Source: Stenotrophomonas chelatiphaga | Lineage (GTDB): Bacteria > Pseudomonadota > Gammaproteobacteria > Xanthomonadales > Xanthomonadaceae | Direction of reading: 5' to 3' | Assembly (NCBI RefSeq): GCF_001431535.1 | Contig: NZ_LDJK01000026.1 | Span: forward strand, 1-37,619 | DNA length: 37,619 bases | Part shown: positions 6,999 through 15,778 of the stretch, one piece after another | How the letters are laid out: every line of letters starts with the position of its first letter | Position numbering within the stretch: the stretch's first letter is position 1 | Program-made: the position numbers and the translations under genes | Notes under the pieces: generated by a model | The model's input: the letters and a program-made list of their open reading frames with translations, nothing else | Databases searched by the model: none | What the model was told of the DNA's origin: nothing

Positions 6999-7646
6999 AT
7001 GAGCGAACTGAACCTGCTGGTTGCCGACGACCATCCCCTGCTGCGTGCTGCCGTGGTGCATTCGCTGCGGCAGGGCCTGCCCCAGGTCAACGTACGCGAG
7101 GTGGCCAGTGCCGAGGCGCTGGAACAGGCGCTGGACCAGCACCCGGATGTGGACCTGGTGCTGCTGGACCTGACCATGCCCGGCGCGCACGGGTTTTCCG
7201 CGCTGCTGCATGTGCGCGGCGCGCATCCGGACATCCCGGTGGTGATCCTGTCTTCCAATGACCACCCGCGTGTCATCCGCCGTGCGCAGCAGTTCGGCGC
7301 CGCCGGGTTCATTCCCAAATCGGTGCCGCCGGAGACCATCGGCGAAGCCGTGGCGGCCGTGCTGGATGGGGGGCTGTGGTTCCCGGCGATGGCCGCCGAG
7401 CGATCCGATGCCGATGCCCTGCTGGCCAGTCGCCTTGCGCAGCTCACCCCGCAGCAGTTCCGCGTGCTGCTGTGCCTGGCCGATGGGCTGTTGAACAAGC
7501 AGATTGCCTACACGCTGGGCCTGGCAGAGAACACGGTCAAGGTGCATGTCACCGCCATCCTGAAGAAGCTGGAATGCCACAGCCGTACGCAGGCTGCGGT
7601 GCTGGTGAAGGCGCTGGAGCCGGAAGGCGATGCCGGCCTGGTGTAG
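6999..7646 (+). CDS. LuxR/NarL-family response regulator (AgmR/ErdR-like)
   Basis: This 215-residue two-domain regulator has an N-terminal receiver with acidic pocket Asp10-Asp11, phospho-acceptor Asp57 (LVLLDLTMPGAHG), a Ser in VVILSSND and Lys in GFIPKSVPP. The C-terminal LuxR helix-turn-helix reads LTPQQFRVLLCLADGLLNKQIAYTLGLAENTVKVHVTAILKKL. It resembles the AgmR/ErdR/CrbR group, whose members pair with PAS-containing hybrid kinases and control acetate, alcohol or organic-acid use. The convergent kinase gene at 7783-10431 is the obvious partner. The porin, dctA and maeB beyond it are plausible targets. That pairing is inferred from position and domain types. Confidence 0.87.
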   Translation: MSELNLLVADDHPLLRAAVVHSLRQGLPQVNVREVASAEALEQALDQHPDVDLVLLDLTMPGAHGFSALLHVRGAHPDIPVVILSSNDHPRVIRRAQQFGAAGFIPKSVPPETIGEAVAAVLDGGLWFPAMAAERSDADALLASRLAQLTPQQFRVLLCLADGLLNKQIAYTLGLAENTVKVHVTAILKKLECHSRTQAAVLVKALEPEGDAGLV

Positions 7647-7652
7647 GCCAAG

Positions 7653-7760
7653 GTAGCGCCGAGCCACGCTCGGCGGCATCGAACCGCGCCGCTGCGCTCG
7701 CCGACCATGGGTCGGCGCTACCGCGGCACCGTCCGCCCTGTGGCACCGAGCCACGCTCGG
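7653..7760. repeat. Cluster of three SMAG hairpins between convergent genes
   Basis: The first unit begins GTAG at 7653 with stem GCCGAGC/GCTCGGC (7658-7674). The second is inverted, stem GCCGACC/GGTCGGC (7700-7716) ending CTAC at 7721. The third has stem CCGAGC/GCTCGG (7746-7760). They fill the gap between the convergent response-regulator and kinase genes and could act as a bidirectional end signal or RNA stabiliser. No T-tract is present. Confidence 0.75.
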
Positions 7761-7782
7761 CGGAATCCATCCGTCGCAGGCC

Positions 7783-10431
7783 TTACCCGCGGTGGCGCAG
7801 CAGCAGCTGGGTCATCAGGGCGCGCAGGGCGGGCGGACGCACCGGTTTGGCAAGGAAGCCCCAGCCGTTGTCGGCGGCCAGCGCCCGGAGCGCATCATCG
7901 CGTTCGGCGGTGACCAGCACCACCGGCGGCCGCGCCTGCCAGCGTTCGCACAGCGCCTCATACAGCGCCGGCCCATGGAACTCGCCCATGCGCACGTCCA
8001 GCAGCACCAGTTCCGGTGCCAGCCCGGCGTGGGCCGCATCCAGCGCGGCCTGCGGGCCTTCGGACTGCTCCACGTCGCAGCCCCATTTTTCCAGCAGCGC
8101 CCGCGTGGCAGCGCTGACATGCGCATCGTCATCGATGGCCCATACCCGGCGCCCACGCAGCGGACTGTCAGCCGTGGTTTCCACCACCACCGGCGCGTGC
8201 ACCAGCACCGACGCCACGACCTCCTCTGCCCGGCCCAGCGGCACCGCCACTTCGAACATCGAGCCGCTGCCCAGCACCGAGCGCAGCCGGATCGGATGCC
8301 CCAGCAGGCGGCCGATGCGTTCGACGATCGCCAGGCCCAGTCCGGTGCCGCGTTCCTGGCCATCGTGCAGGCGGCGGAATTCTTCGAAGATCTCCTTGTG
8401 CAGGCTCTCCGGGATGCCCGGACCCTGGTCGTGCACCTGGATCCACAGCCGGCCGCCTTCGCGGCGGCAGCCCAGCAGCACGCGGCCGCGCTGGGTGTAG
8501 CGCAGCGCATTGGACAGGAAGTTCTGCAGGATGCGCCGCAGCAGCGCCTCGTCGCTCACCACCACCGCGGCGGTAGGCACCCAGTGCAGCTGCAGCCCGC
8601 GACCTTCGGCGGCGATGCCGAACTCGCGGGCAAGGGTCTCCAGCAGCGGGTTGAGCGCGAACGCACGCACGCGCGTCTGCAGGCTGCCCGATTCCAGCCG
8701 GGAGATATCCAGCAGGCTGACCAGGATTGCATCCTGCGCTGACAGCGCCGCTTCGATGTGGTCGGCGGTCTGCTGTTGTTCGCCGTCGGCCAGCTTGGCG
8801 CGCAGCACCGACACGAACATGCGTGCGGCGTTCAGCGGCTGCAGCAGGTCATGCACCGCAGAGGCGACGAAGCGGGTCTTGTAGCGGTTGGCCTGCTCGG
8901 CCTCGCGCCGTGCTTCGTCCAGATCGCGGGTGCGCTCGGCCACGCGGTGTTCCAGTGCGTCGGCCAGCGAGCGCAGTTCGCGCGCGGCGTTCTTGTAACT
9001 GGTGATGTCCGCATAGCTGGTGACGAAGCCGCCGTCGGGCAGCGGATTTCCGCGGATTTCCAGCACCGTGCCGTCGTCTTTCTCGCTTTCGCGCATGTGC
9101 GGCCGTCCGCTGCGCAGGTGGTTGAGCCGGCGTTCGATGGCTTCATCGATGGGCCCCGGCCCGAGCAGGCCGCGACGCGCGTTGAAGCGGAAAATCTCCT
9201 CGATCGGCCGTCCCACCTGCACCAGCCCCGGCGGGAAGCGGAACAGTTCCAGATAGCGCGAATTCCACGCCACGAGCTGCTGCTGGCTGTCGATGATCAC
9301 CACGCCCTGCGGCAGGTGTTCCAGGCTGCGGCTCAGCCCGCGGTCGGCGTCCTGCGCGGCCTGCAGCAGGCCATCCTGCGCGCTGCGCAGCTCCTGGGCA
9401 TGCTGCTTGAGCAGGGTTTCCAGCTCGCGCCGGCTGCGCTGGCGATGCGCCGAAAGGCGTCGCCGCTGCTGCACGAACAGCGCCAGGAAGCCCAGCGCCA
9501 ACCACGCCGCGCCACCGCCGATGGCCGCACTGCGGGCCACCGCGCCGGCCGCGCTGGCATCGTGCAGCAGGTGCAGGTGCCAGTTCTCTTCGGGCAGGTC
9601 GATGGTCTGCCACAGCAGCGCACGCGGCATCGCCGGGTCGGCCATGCGCACGATCCGCCCGCCATCGTCCAGCACCCGCTCGGTACGTGCGCGCAGTGGT
9701 TGCAGGGAGCGGTCCGCGTACTGGCGGCTGGCCAGCATCTCCTCGCGTTCCTGCGTGCCCAGGGTCCGCAGCAGGCGGTAGCGCCAGGGATCCTGGTTGG
9801 CCAGGAACACCACGTCGTGGTTGTCGCTGGCCAGGACGATGTCCGGGCTGGCGACCCACTCCTGTTCCAGCGCGGACAGCTCGATCTTGATCACCACCAC
9901 GCCCAGCCGGGTGCCGTCGGCATCGTCGATGGCGTGCGACAGGAAGTAACCGGGCACGCCGGTGGTCATGCCGATGCCGTAGAAACGGCCGTGGCCGGCC
10001 GCCATCGCCTGCAGGTAATAGGGCCGGTAGCTGTAGTCTTCGCCGACGTTGGTCGAGGGCTGGTCCCAGTTGCTGGCGGCCACCGCCACGCCATCGCGCC
10101 CGACCAGGGTCAGGGTGGATGCGCGGGTGACCTGGTTGGCCTGGGACAGTTTGAGGTTCAGGCGCTGGCGTCCCGCCGGATCAGGTGCGCTGCGCAGCGC
10201 GGCCAGCAGGTCCGGGTCCAGCGCCATCACCTGCGGCAGGGTGCCGAAGCGATCGATCCGCTGCTGCAGGCCCTGGCCATACAACTGCAACTGGCGCTGC
10301 ACCTGCGCGCTTTCGCCGGCCAATGCGCGCTGGCCGGCGAAATGCCCGGCCGATACCGCGCACAGCGCGGTCCCGCCGATCATCACCAGCAGGGTCATGG
10401 CCAGCTTGCGGTAGCGGCCGAGCCGGTACAT
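7783..10431 (-). CDS. Hybrid sensor histidine kinase (Cache - PAS - HisKA - HATPase - REC)
   Basis: The protein has 882 residues. A transmembrane helix (about 10-30) is followed by a DctB-like periplasmic sensor region of double-Cache type (about 31-295, including SYRPYYLQAMAAGHGRFYGIG and GYFLSHAI). A second helix (about 300-322) and a coiled coil follow. A PAS domain with a PAS-7-like pattern (about 370-480, GVVIIDSQQQLVAWNSRYLELF), a coiled coil and HisKA with His527 in VHDLLQPLNAARMF come next. The ATPase (NFLSNALRYTQ, DQGPGIP, GTGLGLAIVERI) precedes a C-terminal receiver with Asp812 in LLDVRMGEFHG. The architecture matches the NahK/ErcS type of hybrid kinase. The Cache domain is of the kind that binds C4-dicarboxylates in DctB, which fits the adjacent porin and dctA. 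It lies 57 bases after the porin gene, separated by a hairpin, so it may be co-transcribed or use its own near-leaderless promoter. Confidence 0.9.
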   Translation of the reverse strand: MYRLGRYRKLAMTLLVMIGGTALCAVSAGHFAGQRALAGESAQVQRQLQLYGQGLQQRIDRFGTLPQVMALDPDLLAALRSAPDPAGRQRLNLKLSQANQVTRASTLTLVGRDGVAVAASNWDQPSTNVGEDYSYRPYYLQAMAAGHGRFYGIGMTTGVPGYFLSHAIDDADGTRLGVVVIKIELSALEQEWVASPDIVLASDNHDVVFLANQDPWRYRLLRTLGTQEREEMLASRQYADRSLQPLRARTERVLDDGGRIVRMADPAMPRALLWQTIDLPEENWHLHLLHDASAAGAVARSAAIGGGAAWLALGFLALFVQQRRRLSAHRQRSRRELETLLKQHAQELRSAQDGLLQAAQDADRGLSRSLEHLPQGVVIIDSQQQLVAWNSRYLELFRFPPGLVQVGRPIEEIFRFNARRGLLGPGPIDEAIERRLNHLRSGRPHMRESEKDDGTVLEIRGNPLPDGGFVTSYADITSYKNAARELRSLADALEHRVAERTRDLDEARREAEQANRYKTRFVASAVHDLLQPLNAARMFVSVLRAKLADGEQQQTADHIEAALSAQDAILVSLLDISRLESGSLQTRVRAFALNPLLETLAREFGIAAEGRGLQLHWVPTAAVVVSDEALLRRILQNFLSNALRYTQRGRVLLGCRREGGRLWIQVHDQGPGIPESLHKEIFEEFRRLHDGQERGTGLGLAIVERIGRLLGHPIRLRSVLGSGSMFEVAVPLGRAEEVVASVLVHAPVVVETTADSPLRGRRVWAIDDDAHVSAATRALLEKWGCDVEQSEGPQAALDAAHAGLAPELVLLDVRMGEFHGPALYEALCERWQARPPVVLVTAERDDALRALAADNGWGFLAKPVRPPALRALMTQLLLRHRG

Positions 10432-10439
10432 GCGGACAG

Positions 10440-10445
10440 AGTCTA
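10440..10445 (-). promoter_or_regulatory. Candidate -10 box for the hybrid kinase gene
   Basis: On the minus strand TAGACT lies 8 bases before the kinase ATG. It fits TANNNT, and no Shine-Dalgarno is present, which suggests a near-leaderless transcript in addition to any read-through from the porin gene. Confidence 0.3.
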
Positions 10446-10451
10446 CGGGCA

Positions 10452-10472
10452 GAGCGGGTCGATGACCCGCTC
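10452..10472. terminator. Intercistronic hairpin between porin and kinase genes
   Basis: GAGCGGGTC (10452-10460) and GACCCGCTC (10464-10472) form a perfect 9-base stem with a 3-base loop. There is no T-tract, so it may be an attenuator or RNA-stabilising stem that lowers kinase expression relative to the porin rather than a full terminator. Confidence 0.45.
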
Positions 10473-10488
10473 AGTCACGCGGCCCGGC

Positions 10489-11649
10489 TCAGAAATGCAT
10501 CTGGGCGCGGACTTCGAAGATCTCCGGCTTGGTATGCACGCCGCGACGGCTGGCATCGGCCTTGATGTAGTTGGCCTGGAACTTGAAGTGGCTGGTCAGG
10601 TACCAGTTGGCACCCAGGGTCCAGTTGTGTTCACGGCCACCGAGCACATCGGCGTCGTCCAGGTCCAGGCGGCTGTAGCGCGCCAGCACTTCCACCGCGC
10701 CGTAGTCACGCGCCGGCTTGATGTTGGCCACGCCGCCACCGCTGTACGGGCGCGATTCGCCGGTCAGCACCCAGCTGCCCATCACGTACTGGCCGTTGCC
10801 GGTGTAGTCCGGCTTGCCTTCGCGGGTGATGGTGGCCTGCAGGGCTTCGGCCTGGATGGAGAACGGACCGCGGATGAAAATGCCTTCCAGACCGGCGCGG
10901 TTGACCTTGTCGGCGGTGACCAGCGCACCGGAATCGACCAGGCGGAGGTCGGTCAGGCCGGCCTCCGGACGCGCGCGGAAACGCGCGGTCGCTTCGTGGT
11001 GCACGTCGCGGCCGTCACGCCAGCCACGCGGGTTTTCCTGCGACAGCGCCAGGCCCAGGTGCAGCACGTTCGCCTCGGCCTTGACCGGGGTCCACACCGC
11101 ACGCAGCGCCTGCATGGTGCCGGGGTTGTCGCCCTGCAGGTCCTTGCCACCGTAAAGGCCAGCCTGCAGCAGGTAGGCGGGGCGCTCCAGCACCCAGTCC
11201 AGGCCGGTGCGACGGCCGGCGTAGAACGCCTGCACCGGCATCGCGAATTCCATGAAGCTGCCGGCGCGCGAGCTGGTCACCGCATCCAGGCCGACCGGGG
11301 TCTTCATGTAACCGACGCGGAACTTGCCGATGTCCTGGCCGACGAACGCCTTGCTTTCCAGGCGCAGGTACACATCCAGCCAGGTGTCGGACTGGAAGTC
11401 GTAGTACACCATGGCGTCATACACGCCCTTCTTCTTCAGCGTGGCGCCGAATTCCTTGCGGCGTACCGCGTCGGCGTTTTCGATGTCGCCGGAGAAATTG
11501 TTCCAGTCGTAGGCGATGTTGCCGGTGGCGGCGAGCTCGGTGCCATCAGCGAACGACACCTTGGTCGGCCAGTTGTCGAAACCAGCGGCATTGGCCAGCA
11601 GCGGGCTGGCGGCCAGGGACAGGGCAAGCAGGGTCGGGGTCATTCGCAT
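10489..11649 (-). CDS. OprO/OprP-type outer-membrane porin, dicarboxylate module
   Basis: This 386-residue protein has a signal peptide (MRMTPTLLALSLAASPLLANA) and an OprO/P-family barrel: GNIAYDWNNFSGD, KKKGVYDAMVYYDFQSDTWLDVY, KFRVGYMKTPVGLDAVTSS and the C-terminal VRAQMHF ending in Phe. It is related to but clearly distinct from the porin at 2222-3409; both contain the LTGESR strand motif and a GxNWYL strand near the end. It diverges from dctA across a 235-base promoter region and precedes the Cache-domain kinase gene, so it probably lets C4-dicarboxylates cross the outer membrane. Specificity is inferred from context only. Confidence 0.88.
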   Translation of the reverse strand: MRMTPTLLALSLAASPLLANAAGFDNWPTKVSFADGTELAATGNIAYDWNNFSGDIENADAVRRKEFGATLKKKGVYDAMVYYDFQSDTWLDVYLRLESKAFVGQDIGKFRVGYMKTPVGLDAVTSSRAGSFMEFAMPVQAFYAGRRTGLDWVLERPAYLLQAGLYGGKDLQGDNPGTMQALRAVWTPVKAEANVLHLGLALSQENPRGWRDGRDVHHEATARFRARPEAGLTDLRLVDSGALVTADKVNRAGLEGIFIRGPFSIQAEALQATITREGKPDYTGNGQYVMGSWVLTGESRPYSGGGVANIKPARDYGAVEVLARYSRLDLDDADVLGGREHNWTLGANWYLTSHFKFQANYIKADASRRGVHTKPEIFEVRAQMHF

Positions 11650-11766
11650 GGGACGGCAGGTCTCTATTCGGGAAAGGTGGATCTACACGCGCCCCGGTCT
11701 GTGCGGGGTCGTCGCGACCGGCGCAGTGTAGGCGCAGAAAGCGCCCGGAGGCAGCCTGAACCGGGG

Positions 11767-11786
11767 GGGTAGTACCAATAGGTTAT
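11767..11786. promoter_or_regulatory. Candidate operator/promoter in the porin-dctA divergent region
   Basis: Within the 235-base gap 11650-11884 a G-run leads into GTAGTACC, then AATA and GGTTAT. The TACC/GGTTA halves form a short imperfect dyad, and TAGGTTAT contains a -10-like hexamer for dctA. The neighbouring LuxR-type regulator is a possible binder. I see no convincing sigma-54 (GG/GC) promoter, which dctA genes often have. The rest of the gap holds no open frame with a ribosome-binding site. Confidence 0.3.
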
Positions 11787-11884
11787 CTGCTGATGCGTCC
11801 GCGCGGCGTACAAAGGGCGCCATCCGATGCCGCGCCGCGTGTCCTTCGTGGCGTTGGCGTCATCAGTCCCTTCCGGAGCCCGCC

Positions 11885-13228
11885 ATGCACGTTCCCGCCG
11901 CTTCCCCGGTGCCGACCAAGCCGCTGCCGTTCTATCGCCAGCTGTATTTCCAGGTCGTGGTCGCCATCATCCTCGGTGCCGTCCTGGGCCATTACGAGCC
12001 GCTGGTCGGCGAGAAGATGAAGCCGCTGGGTGATGCCTTCATCAACCTGGTGAAGATGATCATCGCCCCGGTCATCTTCCTGACCATCGTCACCGGCATC
12101 GCCGGCATGACCCACCTGCGCACCGTGGGCCGGGTGTTCGCCAAGGCGATGGCCTATTTCATGTTCTTCTCCACGCTGGCACTGGTGGTGGGCATGATCG
12201 TGGCGCACGTGGTGCAGCCGGGCGCGGGCATGAACATCAACCCGGCCGACCTGGACCAGACCGCGGTCAACAGCTATGTCGAAAAGTCGCACGACCTGAC
12301 CCTGATCGGCTTTGCGATGGACATCATTCCCAAGACGCTGGTCAGCGCGTTCGTGGACGGCAACATCCTGCAGGTGCTGTTCGTGGCGGTGCTGTTCGGC
12401 ATCGCGCTGGCACTGGTGGGTGAGAAGGGCAAGCCGGTGCTGAACTTCCTGGAAGCGCTGGTCGCTCCGGTGTTCAAGCTGGTGCATATCCTGATGAAGG
12501 CCGCCCCGATCGGCGCGTTTGGTGCGATCGCCTTCACCATCGGCAAGTACGGGGTCGGTTCGCTGATCAACCTGGCCTGGCTGGTGGGTTCGTTCTACCT
12601 GACCGCCTTCCTGTTCGTGGTGGTGATCCTGGGCGCGGTGGCCCGCCTGTGCGGCTTCTCGGTGTTCAAGCTGGCGCGTTACCTGAAGGCTGAGCTGCTG
12701 CTGGTGCTGGGCACCTCCTCGTCCGAATCGGCGCTGCCGTCGCTGATGGAGAAGATGGAGCGCGCCGGCTGCAGCAAGTCGGTGGTCGGCCTGGTGGTCC
12801 CCACCGGCTATTCGTTCAACCTGGACGGCACCAACATCTACATGACCCTGGCGGCGCTGTTCATCGCCCAGGCCACCAACACCGAGCTGACCCTGGGCCA
12901 CCAGATCGCCCTGCTGCTGGTGGCGATGCTGAGCTCCAAGGGCGCCGCCGGCGTGACCGGCGCCGGCTTCATCACCCTGGCCGCCACCCTGGCCGTGGTA
13001 CCGGAAGTACCGGTGGCCGGCATGGCGCTGATCCTCGGCGTGGACCGCTTCATGAGCGAATGCCGCTCGCTGACCAACTTCATCGGCAACGCGGTGGCTA
13101 CCGTGGTGGTCTCGCGCTGGGAAGGCGCGCTGGACCGTGACCGCCTGAAGCTGGCGCTGGACGGCCGCGAAAGCGAGCTGCCGCCGCCGGTCGATGCGGC
13201 CCTGCCGCTTGCCTCTGCCAAGATCTGA
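11885..13228 (+). CDS. dctA: C4-dicarboxylate transporter DctA
   Basis: This 447-residue DAACS-family (GltP/DctA) symporter imports succinate, fumarate or malate with protons or sodium ions across the inner membrane. Diagnostic segments are [46 protein letters not shown], the [26 protein letters not shown] motif, [21 protein letters not shown] and [35 protein letters not shown]. The length matches DctA. GGAG lies 6 bases before the ATG. It is divergent from a porin and followed by the malic enzyme gene, making an uptake-to-pyruvate unit. A terminator at 13245-13284 suggests maeB is a separate transcript. Confidence 0.96.
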   Translation: MHVPAASPVPTKPLPFYRQLYFQVVVAIILGAVLGHYEPLVGEKMKPLGDAFINLVKMIIAPVIFLTIVTGIAGMTHLRTVGRVFAKAMAYFMFFSTLALVVGMIVAHVVQPGAGMNINPADLDQTAVNSYVEKSHDLTLIGFAMDIIPKTLVSAFVDGNILQVLFVAVLFGIALALVGEKGKPVLNFLEALVAPVFKLVHILMKAAPIGAFGAIAFTIGKYGVGSLINLAWLVGSFYLTAFLFVVVILGAVARLCGFSVFKLARYLKAELLLVLGTSSSESALPSLMEKMERAGCSKSVVGLVVPTGYSFNLDGTNIYMTLAALFIAQATNTELTLGHQIALLLVAMLSSKGAAGVTGAGFITLAATLAVVPEVPVAGMALILGVDRFMSECRSLTNFIGNAVATVVVSRWEGALDRDRLKLALDGRESELPPPVDAALPLASAKI

Positions 13229-13244
13229 CCCTTCCACGTCAGGA

Positions 13245-13284
13245 TGCGGGGCCCGTCAGCGATGACGTGGCCCCGCAGCTTTTT
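13245..13284 (+). terminator. Rho-independent terminator after dctA
   Basis: A 9-base GC-rich stem (TGCGGGGCC at 13245-13253, GGCCCCGCA at 13269-13277) is followed within two bases by five T. It begins 17 bases past the dctA stop codon. Confidence 0.75.
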
Positions 13285-13424
13285 CCGCGGTACCTGCCAC
13301 CTTGCTGTCACACCCGCAGGGAGGGTGCAGCGCGATGCTCCGCAGTACGCCGGCAACACGCCGGTTGGTGCGCTGCAGCACACGCGCGACAGCCCCGCGA
13401 CAGGTCCAGCCCGAACAACGGGGG

Positions 13425-13430
13425 TATGAT
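13425..13430 (+). promoter_or_regulatory. Candidate -10 box for maeB
   Basis: TATGAT lies 22 bases before the first possible ATG (13453) and 37 before the preferred one (13468). No good -35 is seen. The rest of the 239-base gap after dctA holds the terminator and no supported gene. Confidence 0.4.
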
Positions 13431-13467
13431 CCCCTGTCCCCCTTGCCCATTCATGTGCCCAACGTCG

Positions 13468-15759
13468 ATGTCCAAAGAAGATTTCAAACAGGCCGCCCTC
13501 GATTACCACCGCATGTCGCCGCCGGGCAAGATCAAGGTCACGGCGACCAAGCCGATGCTGACCCAGCGTGATCTGTCGTTGGCCTATTCGCCCGGCGTTG
13601 CCTACGCCTGTGAAGCGATCATGGCCGACCCGCAGCAGGCCAGCGAGCTCACCGCACGTGGCAACCTGGTCGCGGTGATTTCCAACGGTACCGCCGTGCT
13701 GGGCCTGGGCAACATCGGTCCGCTGGCCGGCAAGCCGGTGATGGAAGGCAAGGGCGTGCTGTTCCAGAAATTCGCCGGCATCGATGTGTTCGACATCGAA
13801 ATCGACGAGCTGGACCCGGACAAGCTGGTCGACATCATCGCCTCGCTGGAGCCGACCTTCGGCGGCATCAACCTGGAAGACATCAAGGCACCGGAGTGCT
13901 TCATCGTCGAGCGCAAGCTGCGCGAGCGGATGAAGATCCCGGTGTTCCATGACGACCAGCACGGCACGGCGATCATCGTCGGCGCCGCGGTGCTGAACGC
14001 CATGGCGATCACCGGCAAGAAGATCGAAGAAGTGAAGCTGGCGACCACGGGCATGGGCGCGGCCGGCATTTCCTGCGTCAACATGCTGGTGCAGCTGGGC
14101 CTGAAGCCGGAAAACATCCTGGCCTTCGACCGCGAGGGCGTGATCCACACCGGCCGCAGCGACCTGGACCCGGAAAAGGCGCGTTACGCGCGTGATACCG
14201 ACAAGCGCACCCTGGCCGAGATCGTCGACGGCGCGGACATTTTCCTGGGCCTGTCGGCACCGGGCATCCTGACCGCCGACATGGTCAAGACCATGGCGCC
14301 GGACCCGGTGATCTTCGCGCTGGCCAACCCGACCCCGGAAATCATGCCCGAAGACGTGCGCGCGGTACGCGCCGACGCGATCATCGGCACCGGTCGTTCG
14401 GACTACCCGAACCAGGTCAACAACGTCCTGTGCTTCCCTTACCTGTTCCGCGGCGCGCTGGACGTGGGCGCCACCGCGATCAACGAAGAAATGAAGATCG
14501 CCTGCGTGCGCGCCATCGCCGCGCTGGCACGCCGTGCGGCTACCGACATGGGCTCGGCCTACGGCGGTGACACCCCGAGCTTCGGCCGGGAATACCTGAT
14601 TCCGCGCCCGTTCGACCGCCGCCTGCTGGTGGAGCTGTCCGCTGCCGTGGCACAGGCGGCGATGGATTCCGGCGTGGCCGCGCGGCCGATCGCCGACATG
14701 GCCGCCTACCGCCAGAAGCTGTCCGAGTTCGTCTACCGCACCAGCCTGATGATGAAGCCGGTGTACGACCGCGCGCGCACCGACAAGCAGCGCGTGGTGT
14801 ATGCCGAAGGCGAGGAAGAAGTGGTGCTGCAGGCGGTGCAGAACGTGGTCGACGAGGATCTGGCGCATCCGATCCTGATCGGTCGCCCGGACGTCATCGA
14901 GGCACGCATCGAACGCCTGGGCCTGCGCCTGAAGATCGGCGAGAACGTGCAGGTCACCAACATCAACGATGATCCGCGCTTCAACGAGTACTGGCAGTAC
15001 TACCACGCGCTGACCGGCCGTCGTGGCGTGACCGTGGCCGCGGCGAAGAACCTGATGCGTTCGCGCCCGACCCTGATCGCCGCGGTGATGGTGGCGCGCG
15101 GCGAAGCCGATGCACTGCTGACCGGCGTGGTCGGCCGCTTCCACAAGAAGCTGGGTTACGTGCGCAGCGTGCTGCCGCTGGAGTCCAAGGTCACCTCGAC
15201 CTCGGCGATGACCGGGGTGATCAACCAGCAGGGCGTGTTCTTCTTCGTGGATACCCACGTGCAGGAAGATCCCACGGCCGAACAGCTGACCGAAGCCACG
15301 CTGCAGGCGGCCTACCGCATGAAGCTGTTCGGCATCGAACCGAACGTGGCGCTGCTGTCGCACTCCAACTTCGGCAGCCACGATTCGAAGGATGCGCTGA
15401 AGATGCGCCAGGTCCGCGAGATGCTGCTCAAGCGCAACCCGCGCCTGAACGTGGACGGTGAGATGCAGGGCGACACCGCCTGGGACGAAGCGCTGCGGCA
15501 GAAGCTGCTGCCGGGCTCCACCCTGACCGGCCGTGCCAACCTGTTCGTGCTGCCGAACCTGGAAGCGGCCAACATCGCCTACAACCTGGTGCGCGTGTTC
15601 ACCGATGGCGTGGCGATCGGGCCGATCCTGATGGGCGTGGCCAAGCCGGCGCACATCCTGACCAGCAGCGCGACCTCGCGCCGGATTTTGAACATGACCG
15701 CGATCGCTGCGGTGGATGCGCAGATCCGCAAGCAAATCGAGGCCGAGAAGAAGGCGTAA
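13468..15759 (+). CDS. maeB: NADP-dependent malic enzyme with phosphotransacetylase-like domain
   Basis: The 763-residue protein converts malate to pyruvate, CO2 and NADPH. The N-terminal malic domain includes LSLAYSPGVAYACEAI, SNGTAVLGLGNIGPLAGKPVMEGK and VFHDDQHGTAIIVGAAVLNA. The NAD(P)-binding domain follows (TTGMGAAGISCVNML, IFALANPTPEIMPED, GTGRSDYPNQVNNVLCFPYLFRGALD). From about residue 430 comes a phosphotransacetylase-like domain (RVVYAEGEEEVVLQAV, ESKVTSTSAMTGVINQQGVFFFVDTHV), which in MaeB enzymes is a regulatory acetyl-CoA-sensing module rather than an active enzyme. Start choice is between ATG 13453 and ATG 13468. Neither has a Shine-Dalgarno, and 13468 (MSKEDFKQAALDYHR) matches the family N-terminus. 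Placement after dctA fits C4-dicarboxylate catabolism. Confidence 0.95.
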   Translation: MSKEDFKQAALDYHRMSPPGKIKVTATKPMLTQRDLSLAYSPGVAYACEAIMADPQQASELTARGNLVAVISNGTAVLGLGNIGPLAGKPVMEGKGVLFQKFAGIDVFDIEIDELDPDKLVDIIASLEPTFGGINLEDIKAPECFIVERKLRERMKIPVFHDDQHGTAIIVGAAVLNAMAITGKKIEEVKLATTGMGAAGISCVNMLVQLGLKPENILAFDREGVIHTGRSDLDPEKARYARDTDKRTLAEIVDGADIFLGLSAPGILTADMVKTMAPDPVIFALANPTPEIMPEDVRAVRADAIIGTGRSDYPNQVNNVLCFPYLFRGALDVGATAINEEMKIACVRAIAALARRAATDMGSAYGGDTPSFGREYLIPRPFDRRLLVELSAAVAQAAMDSGVAARPIADMAAYRQKLSEFVYRTSLMMKPVYDRARTDKQRVVYAEGEEEVVLQAVQNVVDEDLAHPILIGRPDVIEARIERLGLRLKIGENVQVTNINDDPRFNEYWQYYHALTGRRGVTVAAAKNLMRSRPTLIAAVMVARGEADALLTGVVGRFHKKLGYVRSVLPLESKVTSTSAMTGVINQQGVFFFVDTHVQEDPTAEQLTEATLQAAYRMKLFGIEPNVALLSHSNFGSHDSKDALKMRQVREMLLKRNPRLNVDGEMQGDTAWDEALRQKLLPGSTLTGRANLFVLPNLEAANIAYNLVRVFTDGVAIGPILMGVAKPAHILTSSATSRRILNMTAIAAVDAQIRKQIEAEKKA

Positions 15760-15768
15760 GCCTTCTTC
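15747..15768 (+). terminator. Hairpin spanning the maeB stop codon
   Basis: GAAGAAGGC (15747-15755) pairs perfectly with GCCTTCTTC (15760-15768), and the 4-base loop GTAA holds the TAA stop. No T-tract follows, so it may stabilise the 3' end or affect termination rather than act as an intrinsic terminator by itself. Confidence 0.45.
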
Positions 15769-15778
15769 GCAGGCTCGA

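Noticed and set aside
8758..11772. 1004-codon plus-strand open frame over the kinase and porin genes
   Set aside because: It is the antisense shadow of two strongly supported minus-strand genes. High GC leaves stop-free shadows; composition is Gln/His/Ala/Gly-rich with no domain.
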